From an uncultured Clostridium sp. (GTDB taxonomy: Bacteria; Bacillota; Clostridia; TANB77; CAG-508), in the NCBI GenBank assembly GCA_948442365.1, contig CAOJRU010000002.1:1-64000 (forward strand): a stretch of DNA of 64,000 nucleotides, written 5' to 3'. Shown here in pieces: positions 27,810 through 36,436 of this stretch. The position numbers and the translations under genes are program-made. Numbering within the stretch: position 1 is the first letter of the stretch; each line of letters opens with the position of its first letter. Below the pieces are notes generated by a model, which worked only from the letters and a program-made list of their open reading frames with translations, was not told the DNA's origin and ran no database searches.

Positions 27810-28925
27810 TCAATTCACCAACTTTTTAATTTCCTGATAAATCTTATCTTCTACCATATGATTGGAAACTTTAAGTGCATTTTCTCCCATCTTTTGCATT
27901 GTAGATTTATCTGTTATAATTTCTTCTATTTGGTTATTTAACTTTTCACCTGTCAATTCTTCATTTAATATAATCTTGGCTGCTCCTATTTTTTCTAAAA
28001 CCTTTGCATTGTATAACTGATGATTATGACTCACATTAGGAAGTGGCACAAGAATAGCTGGTTTCCCTAAATTGGCAATTTCGGTTACTGTCATGGCGCC
28101 TGCCCTTCCAATTGCCATATCGGCTACATTCATAATTTCTTCCATATTATAAATATATGGCATAATTTTCATACCCTCTATATGGTTAATATTAATAGAC
28201 AAATTTTCTAAACTTTCTTTAATCCCATCAAATTGTTTAGGTCCTGCTGCCCAGATCATTTGATAGTTTTTATTCCATTTATTTTTAATAATTTCAACAA
28301 TTGCTTCATTAATTTTTTGAGCACCTTGACTTCCTCCAGATACGATTACAATTGGCTTTGTTTGATTCAATCCTATTTCTTTTAAAATTCTATTTTTTTC
28401 CTGTTCACTATAAGTTTGTTTCTTTATTTTTACGGGAGTACCCGTATATATTACATTTCTCGCCTTTGGCATTCTTGGAATCGCATCTTCGAAAGAAACT
28501 AAAATCGTATCCGTTTTTTTCGCTAACATCTTTACAGCTTTTCCAGGAAAAGCATTACTTTCATGTAACATAGTTGGTATTTTTAAGCTATGTGCTGCCG
28601 AAATCGTAGCTCCACATATATAACCACCTGTACCAATTACAATATCTGGTTTAAATTCTTGTATAATCTTTTTCGCTTCTCCATATCCTTTTAAAGTTTT
28701 ATACATTTTTTTTAGATTATCGATTGAAAGCTTTTTACTTAAACCATAAGCATTGATTGTTTTTAATTCATAACCCGCTTTGGGAACTAAGTCATTTTCT
28801 AATCCTCTCGTAGTTCCTATAAATACAATTTTTGAATTGCTTTCTTCCTGTTTAATCTTATTAGCTATAGCTATTCCAGGATTAATATGTCCAGCTGTTC
28901 CAGCTGCTGCAATAATTACTCTCAT
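27810..28925 (-). CDS. murG: MurG, undecaprenyl-PP-MurNAc-pentapeptide GlcNAc transferase
   Basis: 371 aa from ATG 28925, which follows AAAGGAGAG; the ORF extends further upstream only through the repeat arm. Gly-rich AAAGTAGHINPGIA binds the lipid I side, and VSGGSQGAQKIN and GRAGAMTVTEIA bind UDP-GlcNAc. It makes lipid II at the inner membrane face. It follows ftsW in the dcw order. Confidence 0.95.
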   Translation of the reverse strand: MRVIIAAAGTAGHINPGIAIANKIKQEESNSKIVFIGTTRGLENDLVPKAGYELKTINAYGLSKKLSIDNLKKMYKTLKGYGEAKKIIQEFKPDIVIGTGGYICGATISAAHSLKIPTMLHESNAFPGKAVKMLAKKTDTILVSFEDAIPRMPKARNVIYTGTPVKIKKQTYSEQEKNRILKEIGLNQTKPIVIVSGGSQGAQKINEAIVEIIKNKWNKNYQMIWAAGPKQFDGIKESLENLSININHIEGMKIMPYIYNMEEIMNVADMAIGRAGAMTVTEIANLGKPAILVPLPNVSHNHQLYNAKVLEKIGAAKIILNEELTGEKLNNQIEEIITDKSTMQKMGENALKVSNHMVEDKIYQEIKKLVN

Positions 28926-28956
28926 TTTTCTCTCCTTTTGCTTTAGCAATGACCAC

Positions 28957-29210
28957 TGTGCCATTGGGGACGGACCTTTTTGGCAATTTTTCATTTATTT
29001 TTTATTAGATTGTATGGTATATAAAAATACAGTAACGCACAATTTGGAAGGACTCCTATTCAACAAATAGATTAACTTTTCAATTAATGAATAATGACTA
29101 TATATTTATATGATTGGTCTGACCAGTAAGAAACGAAATTTTTATATACCATACAATCTAAATAATAGTAATTATATTAATTGCCAAAAAGGTCCGTCCC
29201 CAATGGCACA
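28957..29210. repeat. Nested palindromic element E with REP-like arms
   Basis: Outer perfect 31-bp inverted arms (28957-28987, 29180-29210) contain GGGGACGGACC. Inner arms of about 25 bp (29004-29028, 29138-29162) surround about 110 bp of non-coding DNA. It sits exactly between the ftsW stop (29211) and murG. The GGTCCGTCCC motif recurs at 54721-54757. Such palindromes resemble REP sequences moved by Y1 (RAYT) transposases, an inference. Confidence 0.7.
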
Positions 29211-30352
29211 TTATGATTTTGCGCCTGCTCTGGATATATTGAGCAAGACTCCCATTTCACATAGTAAAATAAATAACGCTGTTCCGCCGGTAACTAAAGA
29301 ATGGTAATGGCATTCCTGTTGCTGGCATAGATGATGTTACAACCGCTACGTTAATAATTACTTGGATAGCTACTAATGCTGTTATTCCAATAGCTACTAA
29401 ACTTCCAAACATGTCTGGTGCCCTCATAGCTATCAGAACACCTCTCCATATAAAAATGGCAAATAATAGTAAAACAATCGCACATCCTATAAATCCTAGT
29501 TCTTCTCCTAAGATAGAAAAAATAAAGTCATTGTGTGGCTCTGGTATATATAAGAACTTTTGCTTACTGTCTCCTAACCCTGCTCCAAATAATCCTCCGC
29601 GATCCTATGGCATATAAACTTTGTATTACTTGCCACCCATCTCCTGTTGCATCCTGCCATGGGTCTAAAAAGGTAATAACTCTTTTTAATCGATATGGTT
29701 CTAATAATACTAATCCTACTATAGCAGGTACTCCAACTACTGCTCCTGTTCCTACAAAGTGTAAAAATTTGCAACCTGCCATAATCATCATAATGGAACA
29801 AATTGCTATGATAACAATAGAGGCACTGAAATGTGGTTGTAATAGTAACAAACCTATAATGGGAGCCAATAAGCACATATGCTTGATAAACCCTTTGCTA
29901 TATGAATCTAATTGATCTCGATTTTTCATTAACACTCCTGCGTAAAATAAGATCATCAATAGTTTTACTATTTCAGATGGTTGCACAGACAAGGTTTGTG
30001 TTACATAGATCCATCTTTTCGCACCATTTACTTCTCTTCCTACTATTAATACAAGTGCTAATAAAATTAGAGATAGCCACCAGGCATGTTTATAAAATTT
30101 TTGATAAAAACGATAATCTATTTTTGATATAAATAGCATAGCTACAATTCCCAAAATAGCAAATATTAATTGTTTTGAAAAATAAGAATAACTATCACCA
30201 CTTTCTGCTAAGGCAGAAGGTGAACTGGCTGATAATACCATTACTAGACCAATTGAAAGCAACAATAATATGGTAATTAATAAAGTGAAATCAATTGGAT
30301 TATTCAAAAAACTTGAAAAACTTTTTTCTTTTCTCTTTTTTGCTTTTGCCAT
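29211..30352 (-). CDS. ftsW: FtsW/SpoVE lipid II polymerase with two +1 frameshifts at CGG
   Basis: A SEDS glycosyltransferase of 379 aa once both shifts are applied. The first frame covers ten or so membrane-spanning features including WSLILLALVL, GAKRWI and QPSEIVKL. At 29597-29599 (TCG-CGG) dropping C gives Gly-Gly-Leu-Phe-Gly-Ala-Gly, a conserved SEDS motif. The second frame runs 103 codons (PEPHNDFIFSILGEELG, PATGMPLPFFSY) to 29287-29289, where TAC-CGG again needs one C dropped to give Gly-Gly-Thr-Ala-Leu-Phe, the conserved C-terminal motif. The stop is at 29211. Two independent defects that both vanish by the same rule in one essential gene are hard to explain by decay. It sits between mraY and murG as expected. 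Confidence 0.9.
29287..29289 (-). other. +1 frameshift site at CGG (ftsW, second)
   Basis: Zero frame TAC-CGG-CGG-AAC; conserved frame TAC-(C)-GGC-GGA-ACA, restoring FSYGGTALF. Confidence 0.7.
29597..29599 (-). other. +1 frameshift site at CGG (ftsW, first)
   Basis: Zero frame TCG-CGG-AGG; conserved frame TCG-(C)-GGA-GGA, restoring AIGSGGLFGAG. Confidence 0.7.
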
Positions 30353-30427
30353 TCAACACTCTTTCCTTCCTATTTTTTCTTACTATTCTATCTTTATAAT
30401 TAAACTTTGTTAGCTACAATAAATTCT

Positions 30428-31408
30428 CTATATCAGCTTTAAACCAATAACACATAAAATCAAAGTAACTAAGCTAAAAATAATTACCACTTTACTTTCC
30501 TTCCAGCCTTGCAATTCAAAATGATGGTGCAATGGTGCCATTTTGAAAAATCTCTTTCCTGTCTTCTTAAAATACACAACTTGAATCATAACAGAAAGTG
30601 TTTCCAATACAGGTATTAACGCAATTACTATTAATAACAATGGCATCTTTAAATACAAAGCAATAGCAGACACAACACCTCCCAAAAGTAATGAACCCGT
30701 ATCTCCCATAAAAACTTTGGCTGGATGTAAATTAAACATTAAAAAGCCAAGTGTTGCCCCTATTACAATACTTCCAAAAATAGAAATTTCTTTCATACCT
30801 GCCATAATTCCTATAACAGTTAAACAAGTAATAATAATAGCTGATACACTAGAAGAAAGTCCATCAATACCATCTGTTAAGTTAATAGCATTCGTTGTTG
30901 CTAAAATAACAATAATAGCAAATGGAATATAAAAATAAATTGGTATATTCATATATATTTTTAAAATGGGAATATATGTATCGGTTCCTATATGTAATCC
31001 TTCTACTAAATAAACAACATAGATAACAGATATTAATAACAAGCCTAACATTTTATAACTTGGTTTTAAACCTTTTGTATTTTTTAATACTAATTTTTTA
31101 AAATCATCAATAAAACCAATGACACCAAATCCTATTGTTAGTATTAACATGGGGATTAGTCGATTGGCTGTTTCATTTTGTCCTTGTGCTGTTAAAAAAA
31201 TGTAAGTACCAGTTACTACTAAAATCATAGTAATAATCATAATAATACCACCCATTGTGGGAGTTCCTTGCTTTTTCAAATGAGATTGTGGTCCATCATC
31301 TCTTTCAATTTGACCAACTTTTAATTTTTTCAATATAGGTATAATTAAAAAACCTAATACAATGGCCGTTGTAAATGCTGTAATTAACATACCTGTTTCT
31401 ACTCTCAT
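30428..31408 (-). CDS. mraY: MraY, phospho-MurNAc-pentapeptide translocase
   Basis: 326 aa, about ten membrane helices. It transfers phospho-MurNAc-pentapeptide to undecaprenyl phosphate to form lipid I. Motifs: GTPTMGG, NLTDGIDGL with the catalytic Asp, FMGDTGSL, and PLHHHFELQGW. It lies 75 bp upstream of ftsW in the dcw cluster. Confidence 0.96.
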   Translation of the reverse strand: MRVETGMLITAFTTAIVLGFLIIPILKKLKVGQIERDDGPQSHLKKQGTPTMGGIIMIITMILVVTGTYIFLTAQGQNETANRLIPMLILTIGFGVIGFIDDFKKLVLKNTKGLKPSYKMLGLLLISVIYVVYLVEGLHIGTDTYIPILKIYMNIPIYFYIPFAIIVILATTNAINLTDGIDGLSSSVSAIIITCLTVIGIMAGMKEISIFGSIVIGATLGFLMFNLHPAKVFMGDTGSLLLGGVVSAIALYLKMPLLLIVIALIPVLETLSVMIQVVYFKKTGKRFFKMAPLHHHFELQGWKESKVVIIFSLVTLILCVIGLKLI

Positions 31409-31489
31409 TTTATCAAACCTTTCTTTTCCTAATGTTTAATCATTTCTATCCTTAATAATCAGTACAATATAATATGTTTGCTTATCTAA

Positions 31490-32977
31490 TTATAATTGCT
31501 CCATAATCTCATTTACAATAATTCTTTCATCATATGGATATTTTTCTCCGTTTATTTCTTGATAAGGCTCATGACCTTTACCAGCAAGAACAATAATATC
31601 TCTTTTGGTTGCCATTTGAATTGCCTCTTTAATGGCTTCTGTTCGATCTACAATCACCTTGTATTTTCCTTTTGTTTTCTTCATACCTTCTTCTATTTGC
31701 TCTACGATTTTTTGTGGGTCTTCTGTTCTTGGATTATCTGATGTAATAAAGGTATAATCAGCAATTCTGCCTGATATTTCTCCCATGATTGGTCTTTTGC
31801 CAGTATCTCTATCTCCACCACAACCAAATACAGAAATGACTTTTCCTCTGGTATAAGTTTTGACAGCTTGTAATATATTTTCCAAACTCTCTGGAGAATG
31901 AGCATAGTCTATCATAATTGGAATTTCTTTTTTATTATCCACTAATTCCGATCTTCCTGGAACTCTTACTGTTACCAAAGCTTCTTTTACTACCTCTGGA
32001 GATATACCAAATTTTTGCGCAACACAAATAGCAGCTAATGAATTATATACACTAAATCTACCTGGTATACATGTTTTAACTCTCTCATTTCTATCTGTTA
32101 CTTTTACTTTAAAATCTACATAAGAATTGGTAATGGTAATATCTTTTGCTAATACATTAGCAAAGTTATCAATTCCATAAGTTACAATATTGTTATCTGG
32201 AAATAGTCTTGGTATTTTGGCTCCATACAAATCATCTGCATTGGTAATTCCTGTTTTACACATTTGGAATAATTTTAATTTTGATTGGAAATAGTCTTGC
32301 ATATCTGGATGTTCTTTTGGACTAATATGATCTTCGGAAAAGTTTGTAAATAATACCATATCAAATTCACATCCATCTACTCTATGCAATTTTAGACTTT
32401 GTGAAGATACTTCCATAACAACAACTTCTACCCCATCTGCTACCATTTCTGCAAATTCTCTTTGTAATTCTATACTTTCTGGCGTTGTTCTATCACTATC
32501 TTTTATCTTTTTACCGTTGCGGTATATAGCAATGGTTCCAATTAATCCAACCTTTTTCCCTGCTTTTTCTAAAATCTCTTTTATCATAAAAGTGGTGGTG
32601 GTTTTTCCTTTCGTCCCTGTTACACCAATTAGCTTAAACTTTCTGGATGGATTTCCATAGAAATTACTAGATACAATTGCCATAGCTTCTCTGGTATTTT
32701 TAGCCATAACGATAGTAATTCCTTCTGGTATGGCTAAAGCTTTGACATCACATCCCTCTTCTATCATGACTGCGGTTGCTCCTTTTTTTATAGCACTTTC
32801 AATATATTGATGGCCGTCTACATCAAATCCTTTTATGGCAATAAATAAATATCCTTTTTTTACGTTTTTAGAATTATTTTCAATTTCTTTAATTTCTACC
32901 TCTAAATCACCTTTTACCTTTAGTCCTTCTAATCCTACTAACATTTCTTTTAATTTCATTTTTTTCCATCCCTTCAT
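31490..32977 (-). CDS. murE: MurE, UDP-MurNAc-tripeptide ligase
   Basis: Up to 495 aa (489 if the ATG at 32959 is used). Adds the third stem amino acid. ATP site GTKGKTTTTFM, substrate loop TPESIELQ, and C-terminal GKGHEPYQ are present. The substrate-selecting motif near the C-terminal domain reads SDNPRTEDP, the DNPR form that indicates meso-diaminopimelate. murF and murD are not adjacent in this window. Confidence 0.95.
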   Translation of the reverse strand: MKGWKKMKLKEMLVGLEGLKVKGDLEVEIKEIENNSKNVKKGYLFIAIKGFDVDGHQYIESAIKKGATAVMIEEGCDVKALAIPEGITIVMAKNTREAMAIVSSNFYGNPSRKFKLIGVTGTKGKTTTTFMIKEILEKAGKKVGLIGTIAIYRNGKKIKDSDRTTPESIELQREFAEMVADGVEVVVMEVSSQSLKLHRVDGCEFDMVLFTNFSEDHISPKEHPDMQDYFQSKLKLFQMCKTGITNADDLYGAKIPRLFPDNNIVTYGIDNFANVLAKDITITNSYVDFKVKVTDRNERVKTCIPGRFSVYNSLAAICVAQKFGISPEVVKEALVTVRVPGRSELVDNKKEIPIMIDYAHSPESLENILQAVKTYTRGKVISVFGCGGDRDTGKRPIMGEISGRIADYTFITSDNPRTEDPQKIVEQIEEGMKKTKGKYKVIVDRTEAIKEAIQMATKRDIIVLAGKGHEPYQEINGEKYPYDERIIVNEIMEQL

Positions 32978-33130
32978 TTTTATTTTCTAGGAAAGTTCAA
33001 CTAACTTCAATTTTTTACATTATATAACTAATTTAGCTTTTTGTATAGTTTTTTAACAGATTTTTTTAACAAAATACGTTTCTCTATTACGATTCACAGT
33101 CGTTTTTCTTATCTAAAATAGTTTAAAAGA

Positions 33131-33165
33131 GAAAATCTCCTAATACATTTTATTAGAAGATTTCA
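33131..33165 (-). terminator. Terminator after pyrI
   Basis: An AAATCTCCTAAT / ATTAGAAGATTT stem with one mismatch is followed by A/T-rich DNA downstream of pyrI (stop 33175). The remainder of 32978-33174 shows nothing else. Confidence 0.5.
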
Positions 33166-33174
33166 CGTTTTATT

Positions 33175-33591
33175 CTATTTTAAACTCATCTCACAATATT
33201 GGCAACGATACACCTGTTTTTCTTTATCTGTCAACGTAAAGATTTGGTCTAAATCTTTCTCTATGGATGTAATACATCTTGGATTTTGGCATCTTGCAAT
33301 ATTGACAATCTTTTCTGGCAATTGTACATTATATTTATCTACTAATTTATCATTTTTTACCACATTAATGGTTGCATTTGGTTCAATAAAACCAATTACA
33401 TCCATATTAATTTCCATCTCTTTGTCAATCTTAATAATATCTTTTCTTCCCATCTTTCCACTTTTTGCATTGGTTATAATAGCAACTGAACAATCCAAAT
33501 CTTTCAATTTTAATGCCTCATATATTTCCATTCCTTTTTTGGAACGAATGTGATCGATTACAATTCCATTTTTGATACTATCTATTTTCAT
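33175..33591 (-). CDS. pyrI: Aspartate carbamoyltransferase regulatory chain
   Basis: 138 aa. The N-terminal allosteric domain (GIVIDHI) and the C-terminal zinc domain with four Cys (CQNPRC and CQYC) are seen. It binds nucleotide effectors and joins catalytic trimers. The ATG directly follows the pyrB stop. Confidence 0.95.
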   Translation of the reverse strand: MKIDSIKNGIVIDHIRSKKGMEIYEALKLKDLDCSVAIITNAKSGKMGRKDIIKIDKEMEINMDVIGFIEPNATINVVKNDKLVDKYNVQLPEKIVNIARCQNPRCITSIEKDLDQIFTLTDKEKQVYRCQYCEMSLK

Positions 33592-34506
33592 CTATTTTAC
33601 CTCCAACAATTTCAAAATAAGTGCCATTCTAATATATTTTCCATACTCTGCTTGTTTAAAGTAACAGGCCCTTTTATCGTCATCGACATCGGTTGCAATT
33701 TCATTTACTCTAGGTAATGGATGCATAATACATAAATCCTCTTTTGCTTTTTCTAATTTTTCCTTATTTAAAATATAGTAATCTTTTAATCGAATATAAT
33801 CATCTTCATTGAAGAATCTTTCTTTTTGTACTCTTGTCATATATAATACATCTAATTGATCCATATATTCTTCGATATCTGTTGTTTCGCAATACTCCAT
33901 ATTATTTTTCTCTAGCACTTCTTTTTTTAGATACTCTGGAATAACAAGTTCTTTTGGCGAAATTAAAACAAACTTTATATTTTTATATCTTGTCATGGCA
34001 GTAATTAACGAATGTACGGTTCTACCAAATTTCAAGTCACCACAAAGTCCAATGGTTAAATTGTCTAATCTATTTTTTTCACAATGAATGGTTAATAAAT
34101 CTGTTAAGGTTTGGGTTGGGTGATTGTGCCCTCCATCTCCTGCATTAATAATTGGTACCGTTGATTTCTGCGATGCTACTAATGGTGCCCCCTCTTTGGG
34201 ATGTCTCATTGTTATAATATCGCTATAAACACCTACTACTCTTATGGTATCTGCTACACTTTCTCCTTTTGACACAGAGCTTGAAGATGCCTCCGAAAAT
34301 CCTAGTACATTCCCTCCTAATTCCATCATAGCTGCTTCGAAACTTAGTCTTGTTCTGGTACTTGGTTCAAAAAATAAAGTAGCTATTTTTTTACCATCGC
34401 ATTTATGAGAATATTTCTCTTTGTTATGGATGATATCTTTCGCTACTTCAATTAATTCTTGAATTTCGTTTACTGATAAATCTTGAATATCAATTAAATG
34501 TTTCAT
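33592..34506 (-). CDS. pyrB: Aspartate carbamoyltransferase catalytic chain
   Basis: 304 aa from ATG 34506 after AAAGGAG; the ORF continues to 34545. Carbamoyl phosphate motif [24 protein letters not shown] and HPLPRVNEI are present. First committed step of pyrimidine synthesis. With pyrI it forms a two-gene unit inserted in the dcw cluster. Confidence 0.96.
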   Translation of the reverse strand: MKHLIDIQDLSVNEIQELIEVAKDIIHNKEKYSHKCDGKKIATLFFEPSTRTRLSFEAAMMELGGNVLGFSEASSSSVSKGESVADTIRVVGVYSDIITMRHPKEGAPLVASQKSTVPIINAGDGGHNHPTQTLTDLLTIHCEKNRLDNLTIGLCGDLKFGRTVHSLITAMTRYKNIKFVLISPKELVIPEYLKKEVLEKNNMEYCETTDIEEYMDQLDVLYMTRVQKERFFNEDDYIRLKDYYILNKEKLEKAKEDLCIMHPLPRVNEIATDVDDDKRACYFKQAEYGKYIRMALILKLLEVK

Positions 34507-34553
34507 AATTACTCCTTTATTATAATAGATTGTGAGTTTTTTCACTTTCTTAT

Positions 34554-34582
34554 TTTTATCAAAAAAAAGGGGTTTTTGTCAA
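34554..34582 (-). promoter_or_regulatory. Promoter of pyrBI
   Basis: TTGACA at 34577-34582 with an A/T-rich -10 (ATAAAA, 34554-34559) 17 bp downstream. It lies after a strong terminator, so pyrBI transcription is independent of the upstream sortase unit. Confidence 0.5.
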
Positions 34583-34600
34583 GTATTTTTCTTGTTTTCA

Positions 34601-34641
34601 GCAAAAAACCCCGCCCCCCTAATAGGGGGATGAGGTTTTGC
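34601..34641 (-). terminator. Strong intrinsic terminator
   Basis: A GC-rich stem (AAAACCTC.TCCCCC / GGGGGG..GGGGTTTT) followed by a T run lies just after the 67-aa gene and separates it from pyrBI. Confidence 0.85.
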
Positions 34642-34649
34642 TATTCTTC

Positions 34650-34853
34650 TTAAAAAATTTTGACATTTTCCTCTTCGATTGCAGCCTTTTCTGCAATCTC
34701 TCTTCTCAATTTGTCTTTTAACTCTTCTGGCAGGTCGAGTGCTGTAATTGTCACTGAGCTTTCATTGGGTGTAACAAAGCCCTGTATCGCTTTGCTGATA
34801 TCTAACCCATTTTCTTCAAAAACTTCTTCGACTATTTGGTACATTTTCTCCAT
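34650..34853 (-). CDS. Small conserved-looking protein, unknown
   Basis: 67 aa. An acidic N-terminal helix, a central beta-like stretch (SSVTITALDLPEELKDKL) and a charged C-terminus. AAGGAGG lies upstream of the start. I do not recognise the family; no membrane segment or catalytic motif. It lies between the sortase gene and a strong terminator, suggesting it ends that transcript. Confidence 0.6.
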   Translation of the reverse strand: MEKMYQIVEEVFEENGLDISKAIQGFVTPNESSVTITALDLPEELKDKLRREIAEKAAIEEENVKIF

Positions 34854-34962
34854 CTTGTTCCTCCTTTACCATATTGGTGCTGAATCATATTATTTACAAA
34901 TTTCTTCATAAAAATTATAACAGTTTTACATAATTTTGTCAATCTCTAATTAATTCAAGTTT

Positions 34963-35595
34963 TCAAATGATAGCTCTACATTTTACAACCAACCTATTAT
35001 TCTTTTTATTTGTACAAGTAATCAGGGTTACTTCTATTTCTCCATTCGTATTTTGACTGGTACAACTCAAATCTGTTTCTGGTACTTCATATTTATCGTA
35101 TACAAAATAACTAACTCTCTTTCCCCTATTATCTAATAAATTTATTTTATCATTATTTTCTAATTCTGCTAATCTACTGAAGAATTGATCATTTTTATAA
35201 TTATGTCCAACGATAGTTACATTTCCTGGTTCATTTATATCTGGTCCAGATAATTTTGTGGGAGCAATTTTCAAATATTCTTCTGATGTTTCGTACACAA
35301 TTGGATAATTTACACCTATTTTAGGAATCGTAATCTGACCAGCAACTCTATATTTCTGCCCTTTTGAATTGACCTTCATATAAATAGTATTGTCCTTCTC
35401 AAGTGTATTTTTTTCATTTCTATTTGTATCACTTTCATTCTCTTTTGCCAATATTTCTTCATATTCTGAATATATCTCATCATATAAAGCTTCATCATAT
35501 TTAGGCTCACTATTAATTTTAAAAATTAATATACTTGAACCTATTATAATTCCAATTAATAAGAAACAAATTAACTTTTTTTCTCCTTTATCCAT
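34963..35595 (-). CDS. Class D-like sortase next to cohesin anchor protein
   Basis: 210 aa. One N-terminal membrane helix (residues 7-25), a linker, then the sortase barrel with IVGHNYKNDQFFS (His), TLITCTNKK (Cys) and a C-terminal Arg. It lies 69 bp downstream of the LPKTG cohesin gene on the same strand, so that protein and the LPKTG protein at 45672 are probable substrates. Its barrel resembles the sortase at 58460 closely. Confidence 0.9.
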   Translation of the reverse strand: MDKGEKKLICFLLIGIIIGSSILIFKINSEPKYDEALYDEIYSEYEEILAKENESDTNRNEKNTLEKDNTIYMKVNSKGQKYRVAGQITIPKIGVNYPIVYETSEEYLKIAPTKLSGPDINEPGNVTIVGHNYKNDQFFSRLAELENNDKINLLDNRGKRVSYFVYDKYEVPETDLSCTSQNTNGEIEVTLITCTNKKNNRLVVKCRAII

Positions 35596-35664
35596 CCGCT
35601 ATTCTCCATTTAAAAGACAGTTAGATTTTATCCATTCCTAACTGTCTTACCTTTTTCATTTTAT

Positions 35665-36345
35665 CTAATTATCTTTCTTTTTTAATAAATAAATGAATCC
35701 TATTACTCCTATTATGCTTAATCCTATTAATGTATATAATATCATTAAAAATGGATTTTGTTGTTTACCTGTTTTAGGTAATACACTATTTTGCCCAGAT
35801 ACTGTATTTACATTCTTCTGTGTTTCTTCATCTTCTAAATTATCTTTTTGACTATTACCACCATTATTATCTATAATGGTTAGTTTAGTAGCTCCATTGT
35901 TAGAAGCTAATACATCTGTTCCTGCTGTTGATCCAGAGAAATTTGTTACACTAATCGAAGTTTCTCCTAATTTTGCATTTTCTCTTACTTTAAAAGTAAT
36001 AGTTCCTATACTTTGTGTTGTTGTTACTACTTCAGCATCTTTTGTATTGGATGTAATAAATCCATCTTGATAGAATGGGGCTTCCCATTTGTCGGTACCA
36101 TCTGTTGATACATATTCCAAAACAGAGGAATCAAATTGAATACCTGCTGTATAAGCACCAATTCCTTTTTCTCCGCTTTCAATGGCAATGTCTTTTAAAC
36201 CAATCGTTACGGTAATAGTATCTCCTCTTTTGGCTTGTGAGTTATGGATGGTTAGGGTTGTACCAAAATTGTCATTAGCTGCTTGTACATTGACAGTAGC
36301 CATAACGAATACTATCATTAACAATATAGAAATTATTTTTTTCAT
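35665..36345 (-). CDS. Cohesin-domain cell-wall anchor protein (LPKTG)
   Basis: 226 aa. Signal peptide (residues 1-22), then a cohesin domain (about 25-165; TLTIHNSQAKRGDTITVTI, FDSSVLEYVS, TITFKV), a short polar linker and a classic sorting signal: LPKTG, hydrophobic helix and KKK tail. Cohesins bind dockerins. The next gene upstream encodes a giant protein ending in a dockerin, and the sortase gene follows. Together they make a minimal surface scaffold: sortase fixes the cohesin to the wall and the cohesin can hold dockerin-bearing proteins. Binding specificity is inferred. Confidence 0.88.
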   Translation of the reverse strand: MKKIISILLMIVFVMATVNVQAANDNFGTTLTIHNSQAKRGDTITVTIGLKDIAIESGEKGIGAYTAGIQFDSSVLEYVSTDGTDKWEAPFYQDGFITSNTKDAEVVTTTQSIGTITFKVRENAKLGETSISVTNFSGSTAGTDVLASNNGATKLTIIDNNGGNSQKDNLEDEETQKNVNTVSGQNSVLPKTGKQQNPFLMILYTLIGLSIIGVIGFIYLLKKKDN

Positions 36346-36376
36346 TTTTATTTCATTCCTTTCTTAATTGTAACTG

Positions 36377-36427
36377 GTTGGAAAATAATTGGATATTTGG
36401 CTAAGCAAATACCAATTATTTTTCAAC
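36377..36427 (-). terminator. Terminator after the NPCBM/dockerin gene
   Basis: GTTGGAAAATAATTGG and its inverted copy enclose a 19-nt loop, directly downstream of the stop at 36437. Confidence 0.7.
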
Positions 36428-36436
36428 TCTTCTCTT

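Noticed and set aside
28926..28994. Longer MurG with an extra 23 residues
   Set aside because: The extension is the translated arm of the palindromic element; AAAGGAG lies before ATG 28925.
29287..29599. P-site tRNA slippage as in prfB
   Set aside because: Re-pairing in +1 would be CGC on a TCG tRNA and ACC on a TAC tRNA, which is poor; the common element is the A-site CGG.
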